DNA of 64,000 bases from Phenylobacterium aquaticum (GTDB lineage Bacteria > Pseudomonadota > Alphaproteobacteria > Caulobacterales > Caulobacteraceae), in the NCBI RefSeq assembly GCF_022695515.1, contig NZ_JALDPT010000014.1, positions 1-64,000 on the forward strand, read 5' to 3'. How positions within the stretch are numbered: position 1 is the first letter of the stretch; every line of letters starts with the position of its first letter. The position numbers were made by a program, and so were the translations under genes. Positions 1-9,172 of this stretch are shown piece by piece. The notes under the pieces were generated by a model. That model did not search any database. It had not been told where the DNA came from and saw nothing but the letters and a program-made list of their open reading frames with translations.

Positions 1-182
1 TCCGCAGACCGCAGCCATAGAGCAGGGTGAGCAGCGGCGGCGTCGGCGGCCGGCGCAGCAGCCGGAGCAGCGGCGGCGTCAGCGGCCGGAGCGGCGGCTT
101 CTTCCTTCGGCTTGCTGCAGGCGGCGAGCGACGCGGCGGCGGCCAGGGCGACAACAGTCGTCAGAATGGCGGACTTCTTCAT
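1..182 (-). CDS. Ala/Pro-rich lipoprotein, cut by the window edge
   Basis: A minus-strand reading frame opens with an ATG at 182 behind a GGGAGAG ribosome site. It encodes MKKSAILTTVVALAAAASLA followed at once by AC-SKPKEE, a textbook lipoprotein signal peptide with the lipobox LAAC (Cys22). The mature part is a low-complexity Ala/Pro/Asp linker, so the protein is probably anchored to a membrane; no function can be assigned. The frame runs off the left end. The last 33 bases also read, in another frame, as a XerC-like segment (see findings), so the C-terminal part may not belong to this gene. The signal peptide is certain; the rest is not. Confidence 0.65.
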   Translation of the reverse strand, partial: MKKSAILTTVVALAAAASLAACSKPKEEAAAPAADAAAAPAAAPAADAAAAHPALWLRSA

Positions 183-229
183 GAGGTTTCTCTCCCGAAT
201 GTCCAGCTGAGGAGCCCGACGCCACCACG

Positions 230-240
230 GAGTCGGAATC
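230..240. promoter_or_regulatory. Two adjacent GANTC sites in a divergent intergenic region
   Basis: GAGTC (230-234) and GAATC (236-240) lie six bases apart between the lipoprotein gene and the divergent SRPBCC gene. GANTC is the target of the cell-cycle methylase CcrM in Caulobacterales. Regulation of the lipoprotein by methylation is only an inference. Confidence 0.3.
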
Positions 241-402
241 ACGCGAAGGACTGGGTGAAGCCTAGGCTTGACCATGGGGCGGATCAAGCTTTCGTGAGCA
301 GCCGTCGCGGAACCTTTGGGCGCCGGGCGCCCGCCCGCTAGGCGACAGCCTCGGACCCCGCCATATTGCCCCTCAGTCGCCCCGCCGAGGATTGCTTCCC
401 CC

Positions 403-837
403 ATGCCGCTGATTCGCACCGAGGCGAGGATCGCCGCCCCGCCGCAGGCCGTCTGGGACGTGCTGGCCGACTTCGCCCGCTACGGCGAATGGAACCCGCT
501 CAATCTGGAGGCTCGCGGCGAGGCCCGGCTAGGCGCCCGCATCCCCATGGTGTTCCGCAATCTGGCCCGGCCCACCGGCGTCATCCGCCAGACCGTCACC
601 CTGGTGGCCTGCGAGCGCGGCCGCAGCCTGGCCTGGGCGGGATCCGTCCCGCTGCTGTTCCGCGGCCGCCACCACTTCGAGCTGGAGCCGGACGGGCAAG
701 GGACCCATCTGCGCCATGGCGAGGATCTGCACGGTCTGATCCCGGCCACCTTCTCGGCCGCCCAGATCGCGCGCGATTTCGTCCCGGCCTATGAGGCGGT
801 GAACCGGGCCCTGGCGGAGCGGGTCGCGGCCCTCTAG
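403..837 (+). CDS. SRPBCC-family (START/Bet v 1-like) protein
   Basis: The 144-residue product has the typical polyketide-cyclase/SRPBCC beginning: an N-terminal strand (IRTEARIAAP), then PPQAVWDVLADFARYGEWNP, then alternating strands and a long C-terminal helix. The fold makes a hydrophobic cavity for a small ligand, but the ligand cannot be told from sequence. I chose the ATG at 403 because homology to the family starts there; the frame is open further upstream to an ATG at 316, which would add about 29 Arg/Pro-rich residues. The next gene starts 40 bases downstream on the same strand, so they may be cotranscribed. Confidence 0.8.
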   Translation: MPLIRTEARIAAPPQAVWDVLADFARYGEWNPLNLEARGEARLGARIPMVFRNLARPTGVIRQTVTLVACERGRSLAWAGSVPLLFRGRHHFELEPDGQGTHLRHGEDLHGLIPATFSAAQIARDFVPAYEAVNRALAERVAAL

Positions 838-877
838 GGAAGCCCTGGGGACGGCCTGGCCGTCGCGGGACGCGTCC

Positions 878-1645
878 ATGATCACCGATCCGTTGTTCTA
901 TGCGCTGGCTGTTCCGGCGGTCATCATCCTGGGCCTGGCCAAGGGTGGCTTCGCCGGCATCGGCGTCATCGCCGTGCCGCTGATGGCGCTGGCCGTCTCG
1001 CCGGTCACCGCCGCCTCGATCACCCTGCCCATCCTGATCGTCCAGGACGTGGTCAGCGTCTGGGCCTTCCGCCGCACCTGGGACCGCAAGATCCTGATCC
1101 TGATGCTGCCCAGCGCCGCGGTCGGGATCTTCGCCGGCTATGCGCTCGCCGCCTTCGTGAAGCCCGGGGCGGTGGAACTGGCGATCGGCGCCATCTCGGT
1201 CGTCTTTGCGGTCCAGCGCCTGTGGGTCGAGCGCGGCGGCGCCCAGTTGCCCGAGCCCCGTCCCGAGGGGCTGCCCTGGCGCGGGGTCCTGGCCGGCGCC
1301 GCGGCCGGCTTCACCAGCCAGATCAGCCACGCCGGCGGCCCGCCCTTCCAGATGTACGTCCTGCCCAAGCGCCTGCCGCGCGACGTGTTCATCGGCACCA
1401 GCGCCCTGTTCTTCGCCGCGGTGAACTGGATGAAGGTGCCGGCCTATCTGGCGCTCGGCCAGTTCACCCGCGCCAGCCTGTCCACCTCGGCGGTGCTGCT
1501 GCCGGTGGCCATCGGCTCGACCTGGGCCGGGGTCTGGCTGGTCCGCCGGGTGCCCGCCGAGCGCTTCTACCAGGTCATCTATGTCCTGCTGATCCTGGTC
1601 GGCGGCAAACTCGCCTGGGATGGCGCGGCCAGCCTGTTACACTAG
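878..1645 (+). CDS. TSUP (TauE/SafE) family membrane transporter
   Basis: A 255-residue integral inner-membrane protein with about seven or eight hydrophobic segments. It carries the family signature near the start (LGLAKGGFAGIG, about residues 18-29), repeated in degenerate form mid-protein (FTSQISHAGGPPFQMYV, about 147-163). TauE/SafE proteins export or import sulfite, organosulfonates or other small anions; no neighbouring sulfur gene identifies the substrate here. Length matches the family. It lies 40 bases after the SRPBCC gene. Confidence 0.85.
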   Translation: MITDPLFYALAVPAVIILGLAKGGFAGIGVIAVPLMALAVSPVTAASITLPILIVQDVVSVWAFRRTWDRKILILMLPSAAVGIFAGYALAAFVKPGAVELAIGAISVVFAVQRLWVERGGAQLPEPRPEGLPWRGVLAGAAAGFTSQISHAGGPPFQMYVLPKRLPRDVFIGTSALFFAAVNWMKVPAYLALGQFTRASLSTSAVLLPVAIGSTWAGVWLVRRVPAERFYQVIYVLLILVGGKLAWDGAASLLH

Positions 1646-1702
1646 GGCCTTGGCCTCGCCGCATTCGACCGCGAAGCTGCGATCCTGCTGACGAGGCCCG
1701 CC

Positions 1703-2314
1703 ATGACCCGCATCCCCCTGTTCGCCGCCCTGGCCGCGGCCCTGGCCGCCGCATCGACCGCCGGCGCCCAGGAAGCGATCTCGACCGCGCCGGCCCCGGT
1801 GACGGCCGCCGCCAGCGCCGCGCCCGCCCAGACGAGCTCCACGACCACCTCCGCCGACACCGCCGCCCAGATCGACAGCTGGATCAAGAAGGCCCCGCCC
1901 GTCGACCTCGATGACGGCGCCCCGGACGGCGTCACCACCTCCCAGGCCCCGCGCAAGGTGCATGGCGAGGTCGGCGTCACGGTCGGCTCCGGCGGCTATC
2001 GCAGCGCCTATGCGGTGTCGGTCATGCCGATCGGCGAGACGGGAACCCTGACGCTCGCGGTCAGCGAGGCCAAGGGCGGCCGCCGCGGCGGCTTTGGCTA
2101 TGGCTATGGCGGCCCGGGCTTTGGCCGCTTCGGCGGCTATGGCGGGGATCACTCGTCCTTCGCCCTCGGCCTGGCCCTGGGCGAGTCGACCCGCCAGGAA
2201 AGCCGCTGTCCAGAATATCCGACCGGGCCCCTCGGCTTCGAGGATCACGCCGGTCCGGACCTCTACCGCGCCGAATGCCGGGCCCGCGCCCGGGTGAACA
2301 ATCAGCCCGACTAG
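1703..2314 (+). CDS. Secreted hypothetical protein with a Gly/Tyr/Phe-rich segment
   Basis: 203 residues starting with a clear signal peptide (MTRIPLFAALAAALAAASTAGAQ, cleavage after AGA). The mature chain has an Ala/Pro/Thr-rich linker, a segment that looks beta-rich (KVHGEVGVTVGSGGYRSAYAV), and then a Gly-rich stretch around residues 127-150 with repeated YGYGG, GFGRFGG and YGG units. The C-terminal third holds two Cys residues that might form a disulfide. I recognise no family. The ATG follows a GAGG site. Its TAG stop shares the palindrome CTAG with the stop of the convergent rsmA. Confidence 0.75.
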   Translation: MTRIPLFAALAAALAAASTAGAQEAISTAPAPVTAAASAAPAQTSSTTTSADTAAQIDSWIKKAPPVDLDDGAPDGVTTSQAPRKVHGEVGVTVGSGGYRSAYAVSVMPIGETGTLTLAVSEAKGGRRGGFGYGYGGPGFGRFGGYGGDHSSFALGLALGESTRQESRCPEYPTGPLGFEDHAGPDLYRAECRARARVNNQPD

Positions 2315-3147
2315 CCGGCCCGCCGCGCGATCAGCGCGTCCGCCAGGGCCAGGAACCCCTCGATCCCCACGGTCTCGGCGCGGATGTCCGAGGCCAGGCC
2401 CGCCGCCTCGCACAGCTCGCCGCCGCCCAGCGCCTTCAGGCTGGCCCGCAGCATCTTGCGCCTCTGGCCGAACGCCGCCTGGGTCACGGCCTGCAGGGCG
2501 GCCAGCCGGGCGGGGGCAGGGCGGTCCTCGCGGGGGACCAGCCGCACCACGGCCGAATCCACCTTGGGCGGCGGGGTGAAGGCGCGCGCCGGGGCGTCCA
2601 TCACCAGCCGGGCCCGCGCGCAGGCCTGGGAGATCACCGCCAGCCGTCCATAGGCCTCGGATCCCGGTTCAGCGACGATCCGCTCGGCGACCTCCTTCTG
2701 GAACATCAGGGTCATGCTGACCGGGGTGAAGGGGCCGGTCAGCCACTTGATCAGCAGCGGCGTGCCGACATTGTAGGGCAGGTTGGACACGATCGCCGCC
2801 GGCTCGCCCCCCGCCAGCTGCGCCTCGTCGACCTTCAGGGCGTCGGCGATCACCAGGGTCAGCCGTCCGTCCGCCGCCGCCGACAGCTCATGGAGCAGGG
2901 GCTCGAAGCGCGGATCCATCTCCACCGCCGTCACCCGGGCGCCGGTCTCCAGCAGGGCGCGGGTCAGGCCGCCGGGGCCCGGCCCAACCTCGATCACCCT
3001 CTGGCCCTCGCCGACCTCGGCCAGGCGGGCGATCTTGCGGGTGATGTTGAGGTCCAGCAGGAAGTGCTGGCCGAAGCTCTTCTTGGCCAGCAGGTCGTGC
3101 GCCGCCAGGGTCTCGCGAAGCGGCGGCAGGTCTTCCAGCGCGCTCAT
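2311..3147 (-). CDS. rsmA: 16S rRNA (adenine1518-N6/adenine1519-N6) dimethyltransferase RsmA (KsgA)
   Basis: This enzyme dimethylates two adjacent adenosines in the 3'-terminal helix of 16S rRNA during late assembly of the small ribosomal subunit, using S-adenosylmethionine. The 278-residue protein has KSFGQHFLLD (23-32), the SAM-binding loop VIEVGPGPGGLTRALL (51-66), the acidic motif VEMDPR (75-80) and the catalytic NLPYNV (122-127), all intact. It is the last gene of the lptF-lptG-lptD-surA-pdxA-rsmA operon. Its start overlaps the pdxA stop by 4 bases, which suggests translational coupling. Confidence 0.97.
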   Translation of the reverse strand: MSALEDLPPLRETLAAHDLLAKKSFGQHFLLDLNITRKIARLAEVGEGQRVIEVGPGPGGLTRALLETGARVTAVEMDPRFEPLLHELSAAADGRLTLVIADALKVDEAQLAGGEPAAIVSNLPYNVGTPLLIKWLTGPFTPVSMTLMFQKEVAERIVAEPGSEAYGRLAVISQACARARLVMDAPARAFTPPPKVDSAVVRLVPREDRPAPARLAALQAVTQAAFGQRRKMLRASLKALGGGELCEAAGLASDIRAETVGIEGFLALADALIARRAG

Positions 3148-4151
3148 GCGGCCCTGCGACTGACGATGTCCTCGGCCATCCGCAGGGCGGCGACCAGGCT
3201 GTCGGCCCGCGCCAGCCCGCGGCCGGCGATGTCGAAGGCGGTCCCGTGATCGGGCGAAGTGCGGACGATCGGCAGGCCAAGCGTCACATTAACACCGCCC
3301 CACATATCCAGCATTTTCACAGGGATAAGCGCCTGATCGTGATACATGCACAGGACCGCGTCATAGCGCTCGCGCATCTCGGCGGCGAACAGACTGTCGG
3401 CCGGATGCGGGCCGGTGGCGTTGACCCCCAGGTCGCGCAGGGCGCGGATCGCAGGCTCAATGATCTCGCCGTCCTCCCGTCCCAGGCCGCCGCCTTCGCC
3501 GGCGTGGGGGTTCAGGCCGGCCACCGCCACCCGCGGCGCGGCGATCCCGAAATCCCGGCGCAGGGCCTGGGCGGTGACGAGGCCGGCATTGACGATCAGC
3601 TCCACCGACAACAGGCCCGGCACGCGGGCCAGGGGCTCGTGGACGGTCACCAGGGTGGTGCGCAGGCCCGGCGCGGCCAGCATCATGATCGGCCCGCGCG
3701 CGCCGTCATAGCGGGCCGCCTGGGTCAGTTCGCCGAGGAATTCGGTATGGCCGGGAAATTTGAAGCCCGCCTCATAGAGCGGCGCCTTGGCGATCGGAGC
3801 CGTCACCAGGCCGGAGACCGCGCCGGATAGGGCGAGGCCCACCGCCGTCTCGATCCACTGGATCACCGAGGGCGCGGCGCTGGGGCTGGGCTGGCCCGCC
3901 ACCACGGGCGCCTTGAGCGGCATGTCGAGCACCGGCACGGCGTCGGCGAACACGCGGGCCGCCTGGTCCGGGGCGGTGATCCTTTGCACGACCCCGCCGC
4001 CGGCCGCCGAGGCGGAGGCCAGGGACTGATAGTCGCCGACCACCAGGAAGCGGGGCCCGGACTCGCGGAGCTGGGCCCAGGCCTTGACCACGATTTCGGG
4101 GCCGATCCCGGCGGGATCCCCAAGGGTCAGGGCGAGCGGACCGTTTTTCAC
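3144..4151 (-). CDS. pdxA: 4-hydroxythreonine-4-phosphate dehydrogenase PdxA
   Basis: PdxA oxidises 4-phosphooxy-L-threonine in the DXP-dependent route to pyridoxal phosphate. The 335-residue product has LTLGDPAGIGPEI near the N terminus and the metal-binding histidines in PGHTE, LNPHAGE and MYHDQ. It ends with the conserved TSPDHGTAFDIAG. I chose the GTG at 4151 because a GAGG site lies a few bases before it and homology starts there. The frame is open upstream to 4304, but those residues overlap the surA end and look non-coding. It lies 97 bases after surA and overlaps rsmA by 4 bases. Confidence 0.95.
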   Translation of the reverse strand: MKNGPLALTLGDPAGIGPEIVVKAWAQLRESGPRFLVVGDYQSLASASAAGGGVVQRITAPDQAARVFADAVPVLDMPLKAPVVAGQPSPSAAPSVIQWIETAVGLALSGAVSGLVTAPIAKAPLYEAGFKFPGHTEFLGELTQAARYDGARGPIMMLAAPGLRTTLVTVHEPLARVPGLLSVELIVNAGLVTAQALRRDFGIAAPRVAVAGLNPHAGEGGGLGREDGEIIEPAIRALRDLGVNATGPHPADSLFAAEMRERYDAVLCMYHDQALIPVKMLDMWGGVNVTLGLPIVRTSPDHGTAFDIAGRGLARADSLVAALRMAEDIVSRRAA

Positions 4152-4248
4152 CGTACCTCGAGGCTCGAGCGACTCCCTCGAGCTGGCGCTGTTCAGATGT
4201 GACTGATCGAAGTTCACAAGAACCAGAAACCTAATCCCGAATAGGGGA

Positions 4249-5607
4249 TCAGCGCGTCTCGATCGTGGCGGAGTTCCTGAGATCACGCATGTAACGCCGC
4301 GCAATCATGCTCAGTTGCTGCCCGTATAGACGATTTTCGATCTGATCATGGCTCATGGCTTCCTGGCCACCAGACCTTTTGCCGCAGACGGCCAGCAGGT
4401 GAAGACCCGCGGAGGTCCGGATCGGCTGCGACACCTGACCGGCCTGCAGGCTCTGGGCGGCCTCGCGGAACGCCGGCGCCAGGTCCTTGATCTCCGCCTC
4501 GCCGAGATCGCCGGCGACCACGCCGCTGACCTTGGCGGCCTTGGCCTCCAGGTCGCCGCAGCCGGTGACCTGGGCGCGCAGGGCGTTCAGCTTGGCCGTG
4601 GCGGCCTCGACCTGGTCCGCGGGCGCCCCTTCGGCCAGGGCGACGGCGGCCTGCTTCAGATTGACGACCGTGGCGTCGGACCCCGACCGCTTGTCGCGCA
4701 GATAGATGATGTAGACCCCGTCCCGGACCGGGATCGGCTTGGACAGCTGACCCGGGCGCATCTCGGCGACGGCGGCCTCGACCTCGGGGGCCATTTCGCC
4801 GCTGGAGATCCAGCCCACATCGCCGCCGCTGGCCGCGGTGGCCGAGGCGGAGAACTGCCGGGCCACGGCCTGGAACGGCGCGCCCTGCTGCATCTGGGTG
4901 ACCAGCTGATTGGCGCCGTTCACTGCGACTTCCATCCCGCCGACGCGGTTGGCGTCCAGGAACACTTCCGAAATCTGGTACTGGGGCTTGCTGGCGGCGG
5001 CGGAGATGCGCTCCAGCTGGGCCTTGATCTGGTCCTCGCCGATGCGCAGGCGCGAACCGTAGCGGCCGCGGATCCAGCGCGACCAGCTGGTCTGGGCGCG
5101 GATCTGGGCGCGCAGGGTGTCGATGCCGATGCCCTGGGCGGCGAGCTGGGCCTTGAACTGGTCAAAGCCGAGATTGTTTTCCTTGCCCATGGCCGCGATC
5201 TCTTCGTCGACCTCCTGATCGTCGGCGATCAGGCTCATCTTCTGTTCCTTCTCGACGCGGCGCAGCTCGTGCATCTGAAGATGCTCGTCCACCAGGCCGA
5301 TCAGGGCCTCGCGCTGGAACTGGGGCAGGTTCTGTTCGGTGGGCTGGACGCCCGAGGTCGCGATGACCAGGCGCATGCGCTGCGCCAGGTCATAGGTCGA
5401 GATGATCTCATCATTGACGATGGCGGCGACGGATTCCGACAGGCCGGGACGCGGGGCGGGGGCCGCGTCGGCCGGCGGCGCTTCCGCGCCCGCGGGCGCG
5501 GCGGTGGCCTGTGCGGCGGCGGGGCCGGGCGCGGCGGTCAACGCCAGGGCGGCCAGAAGGACAGCGCCGCGCGCCGGAAGGCCCGTGACTTTACGCGCGC
5601 GCATCAT
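4249..5607 (-). CDS. surA: Periplasmic chaperone / peptidyl-prolyl isomerase SurA
   Basis: SurA escorts unfolded outer-membrane proteins, including LptD, across the periplasm. The protein (about 452 residues) has a signal peptide with a hydrophobic core VLLAALALTAA ending PAAAQA. Next come the SurA N-domain (VAAIVNDEIISTYDLAQRMR), a chaperone region and one parvulin-type domain (YQISEVFLDA to VYIIYLRDKR). A second C-terminal region is present. ATG codons at 5607 and 5604 fit the signal peptide; one at 5619 is also possible. It follows lptD by 61 bases, and that neighbourhood supports the role in outer-membrane assembly. Confidence 0.93.
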   Translation of the reverse strand: MMRARKVTGLPARGAVLLAALALTAAPGPAAAQATAAPAGAEAPPADAAPAPRPGLSESVAAIVNDEIISTYDLAQRMRLVIATSGVQPTEQNLPQFQREALIGLVDEHLQMHELRRVEKEQKMSLIADDQEVDEEIAAMGKENNLGFDQFKAQLAAQGIGIDTLRAQIRAQTSWSRWIRGRYGSRLRIGEDQIKAQLERISAAASKPQYQISEVFLDANRVGGMEVAVNGANQLVTQMQQGAPFQAVARQFSASATAASGGDVGWISSGEMAPEVEAAVAEMRPGQLSKPIPVRDGVYIIYLRDKRSGSDATVVNLKQAAVALAEGAPADQVEAATAKLNALRAQVTGCGDLEAKAAKVSGVVAGDLGEAEIKDLAPAFREAAQSLQAGQVSQPIRTSAGLHLLAVCGKRSGGQEAMSHDQIENRLYGQQLSMIARRYMRDLRNSATIETR

Positions 5608-5668
5608 GGAGTGGTGCATTCCTTGGATCGACGTCTGGCGGTCGGGACAGCCGTCCCGGCCGGTGATT

Positions 5669-8007
5669 TTAGTTGGCATACATCGGTCCGCCCAATGTGG
5701 CGAGGGTGAGGCGCACGGCGATGGATTCGGACGGACCCAGCCGGCCGACCACGGTGTCCTCGCGGCGATAGATCACGTCGATGCGGGTGCATTCGTCGCG
5801 ATAGACCACGCCGATGTCGCGGATGACCCAGGCGTCCTGGACCAGATCGCGGTTGCCATAGGCCGTCAGGCCCCAGTGCTTGGACAGATAGACCTCGCCG
5901 CCCATATCCAGGTTCTCGACCTTGGAGCCATTGGCGTCGGCCACATTGCTGAGATAGCGGAAGTAGCCGTTGCCGCGCTTCAGGGTGACGTTCACCCCGG
6001 CTTCGGCCCGCTGAACGGTCAGGTCGTCGGCGTCCAGCCGGGCCCGGCCGAAGAAAGACACGCCCTTCATGGGCTGGGCGTCGGTGGCCACGATCCAGTC
6101 CGAGGACTTGGTCGCAAGCCCGCTGGTGGAGGAGAACACACTGTTGTTGGTGTCGCGGAAGCTGCGCCCGATCAGCACGCTGGCCCGACGGCCGTCGTCC
6201 CAGAAGACCGAGGCCCGCCCGGCGACATTCAGCGCGCGCCATCCTCATAGAGATCGTAACCGGGGAACTTGTTGGCCCGGAACAGATTGGTCTCGTCGAA
6301 CTCGAAGGCCAGGGTGTCTTCGTCCAGATAGGTCGCCACCCCCGTGCTCGACCGGCTGACCACGATCTGGGTCGCCTTGGGCGAAACGGCGATTTGTGCA
6401 ACAGGTTCAAGGACTACGGTCGAGGTCTTGAACCGCCGGGCGAAGGGCCAAGTGAAATCGGCGCCGGCCACGGCCAGGCCGCGGCCCTGGGTCTTGGACG
6501 AGCTCGACATGCCACTCATGTCGCCGATGCTGAAGCCGTCGGCGCGCACGTCGGCGAAGGGCGAGATGCGGATGCCGCTGGAGAGCGTGTAGTTTGACCG
6601 CCAGTCCGCCTCGGCGGTGATCCGCCGGCTGTCGAGACCGGGCAGGGCGGCGTTGGACGGCGACTGGTCGCGGGTGAGCGCGACGGCAGACCCCAACAGG
6701 CGCAGGCGGCCGTTCAGCAGGTCGACATTGGGCTCCCACCGGGCTTCGATCAGCGGCCCGACCACCGGGAAGGTGCGATCATTGTCGCTCGTGCGCAGGC
6801 CCTGGATCGAGAAGGCCCCGGCCGAGAACCAGGACTTCTCCGACTGGCGGGTCGCATAGAGCTGCGAGATCAGGCGACGGTCGTCGGCCACATAGGGGCC
6901 GCGGGCCACATAGACGTCGCCCACCTCGTACTTGTCGAAGATCCGGTCGTCGGAGGCGCGCTCGGCGGTGAAGCCCCACCGCCACTTGTCGTTCAGCGCG
7001 AAGGAGCCCGACGCCAGCACATAGCTGCGCGAGGTGTCGTCGCCAAAGGCGTGGCCCTTGCCGTCGAAGTCGGTGTCGTGGGTGTAGCCGACCCGGGCGT
7101 CCAGCGCGCCGGAATAGAAGCGCTGCCGGTAATGCGCATTGATGAACGGGTTAACTTTCGTGTTGATCTGGGGACTTACGGTGACATCCGAAGAGTCTGA
7201 CAGAACCTGCAGATAGGGCTGCTCATAGGACAGGCCCCGGCGGTTCGACTGGCCGAAGCGCGGCTCCAGGAACCCGGACTTGCGCACCGCCTGCGGATCG
7301 GGATGCCAGAACACTGGCAGGAACAGCACCGGCGCGCCCATGATCTGGATCACCGCATTGCGGTAATAGACCAGCTGATGGGCGTGGTCCTGCACCACCT
7401 TGTCCGCCCGGATCGACCAGGTCGGGGTCTTGGGCGAACCGTCCTTCGCGCAGATGTCGCAGGGCGTATAGATCGCCCGGTTCAGCTCATTGACCTCGCC
7501 GTTGCGGCGGATCGCGCTGGCGCCGGCCATCTTGATGTTGCCGGGCATACGCGCCGAGAACCCCTCGGCGGCGCCGGCCTTCATGGCGTCGTCCAGCACG
7601 ATCTGGTCAGCGAACTCGACGCTGCCGTCGGGATTGAGGATCTGGACCTCGCCCTTGGCGGTCATCACCCCGCGGGCCTCGTCATAGACCAGCTGGTTGG
7701 CGCGCAGGGTGCGGCCCTCGTAGCGGACCTCGACCGAGCCCTCGGCCGTCGTGATCTTGGTCTTGTCGTTGCGCGTGACCAGGTCGGCTTCGAGGTAGAG
7801 CTCGCCGTCCTTCAGCCCGTCGCTGGCCGCGGCCACGACGGGACGGTTCGGCCGGATGGGGCCCATGCCGGTCTTGGCCGGGTTCGGATGGCCCGCCTGA
7901 ACGGCGCTCGTCTGGGCCTGCGCCGCGCCGGTCCATGACAGGACCAGCAGGGCGACGCCCGCGAGCAGGCCGCGTTTGACCGAGGCTGTGCGCCTGCCTG
8001 AACTCAT
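5669..8007 (-). CDS. lptD: LPS-assembly protein LptD, interrupted by a one-base frameshift
   Basis: LptD is the outer-membrane beta-barrel that inserts lipopolysaccharide into the outer leaflet. The first 592 codons (8007-6229) hold a signal peptide (ending AAQAQ), the N-terminal OstA/LptA-like jellyroll (LYLEADLVTRNDKTKITTAE onward), a CDIC cysteine pair and most of the barrel, then stop at TGA in ...LYEDGAR. The barrel continues in another frame (RASVLIGRSFRDTNNSVFSS...) to 5669. Adding one C in the GCGCGCC run near 6229 gives DGARLNVAGRASVFWDDG and a 779-residue protein of normal length. The gene is normally essential, so an assembly deletion is likelier than a real pseudogene. Confidence 0.92.
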
Positions 8008-8068
8008 GGACGTGACGGATCCTTTTCGAGGCCGATACTGCGGATGGATAGCGAGGTGCGCCAGCGAT

Positions 8069-9172
8069 TCAACCGTCTTCGGTGTAGCAGAGCAGCGTCA
8101 GTCCCGACAGCAGGGCGACAAGCGGCGGGGCCCAGGCCGCGGCGAACAGCGGAATGATGTCGGCGCCGGCCAGGGCGCCGGAGAATTCGTTGAAGAAGAA
8201 AAAGATGAAACCGATCGCCACGCCGGCTCCGACCAGGCCTCCGAGCCCGCCAAGCCGCACCAGGCGCAGGGAAAACGCCGCCGCCAGGATCGACATGGCC
8301 GAAAACAACAGGGGGGTCGCCATGAGCTGCTGGAAGCGCAGCTTGTAGCGGTTGGCGGAGAAGCCGGCCTGCTCGGTGATGCGGATCGCCGCAGGCAGGC
8401 GCCAGAAGGCGATCGCCTCGGCCGAGGAGAATCGCTCGGCCGCCGACTCGGAATCCAGGCTGGAGCGGATCGACAGCGAATCGGATCGCACAGAGCTCTC
8501 GCCGGCGGTGGCCTCCTGCACGTCGGTCAGCTTCCAGAAGCCGGGCAGCAGCCGCGCCTCGGCGGCCTCCAGCCGGCGCTTGAACTGCGGCGCCCCGTCC
8601 TTGTTCTTCTGATAGACGAACAGCGAGACCCCGCGCAGCCGCACCGTGCCATCCACCGTGTCGCGCACCTTGGCGTGGATCACGATCTGGTTGCGGTCGT
8701 CGCCCTGGCGCAGCCAGACGTCCTTGGGCGTGTCGGTCAGGTAGTTCTCCATCAGCCGGGCGCGCTCGCTCTCGAAGCGGGCGCTGAGCGCCGAGGCCAC
8801 GGGGTTCAGGAGGGTGATCGAGGTCAGGCCGACCAGGAAGGCCGCCACCGCCGAGGGCAGGATGAAGCGCCAGGCCGAGACGCCCGCCGCCCGCATGGCC
8901 ACCAGCTCGCTGCGGCGGTTCAGCCCGACATAGGCGCTGATCCCCCCGAACAGGAAGACGAAGGGCAGCAGCAGCAGGATAAGCGCCGGCGCCTTCAAGA
9001 GGGTCAGGCCGAACAGCTGGGCGACGGTGACGTCGGCCCGCACGCCCACCGAGCGCGACAGGTCCACGAACTGGATCAGCAGGATCACCGCCGACAGCAC
9101 GGCGAGCGCCGCGGCGATGCCGACGAAGTTACGGGTCAGGACATAGCGGTCCAGGCGGCCGACGAAGGTCAT
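8069..9172 (-). CDS. lptG: LPS export ABC transporter permease LptG
   Basis: One of the two inner-membrane permeases of the LptB2FG transporter that extracts LPS from the inner membrane. The 367-residue protein has three N-terminal membrane helices, a periplasmic beta-jellyroll domain in the middle and three C-terminal helices, the standard YjgP/YjgQ layout. I chose the ATG at 9172 (MTFVGRLDRYVLTRN), where family homology starts and where ATGA overlaps the lptF stop. lptD follows 61 bases downstream, so inner- and outer-membrane ends of the same LPS bridge are encoded together. Confidence 0.95.
   Translation of the reverse strand: MTFVGRLDRYVLTRNFVGIAAALAVLSAVILLIQFVDLSRSVGVRADVTVAQLFGLTLLKAPALILLLLPFVFLFGGISAYVGLNRRSELVAMRAAGVSAWRFILPSAVAAFLVGLTSITLLNPVASALSARFESERARLMENYLTDTPKDVWLRQGDDRNQIVIHAKVRDTVDGTVRLRGVSLFVYQKNKDGAPQFKRRLEAAEARLLPGFWKLTDVQEATAGESSVRSDSLSIRSSLDSESAAERFSSAEAIAFWRLPAAIRITEQAGFSANRYKLRFQQLMATPLLFSAMSILAAAFSLRLVRLGGLGGLVGAGVAIGFIFFFFNEFSGALAGADIIPLFAAAWAPPLVALLSGLTLLCYTEDG

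Noticed and set aside
4348..5709. A 453-codon plus-strand frame opposite surA
   Set aside because: Composition mirrors the complementary codons of surA and it has no recognisable domain.
5669..8007. Programmed frameshifting as the explanation of the broken genes
   Set aside because: No slippery heptamer or conserved downstream structure is shared by the sites, the genes are unrelated, and none of these families is known to use frameshifting.
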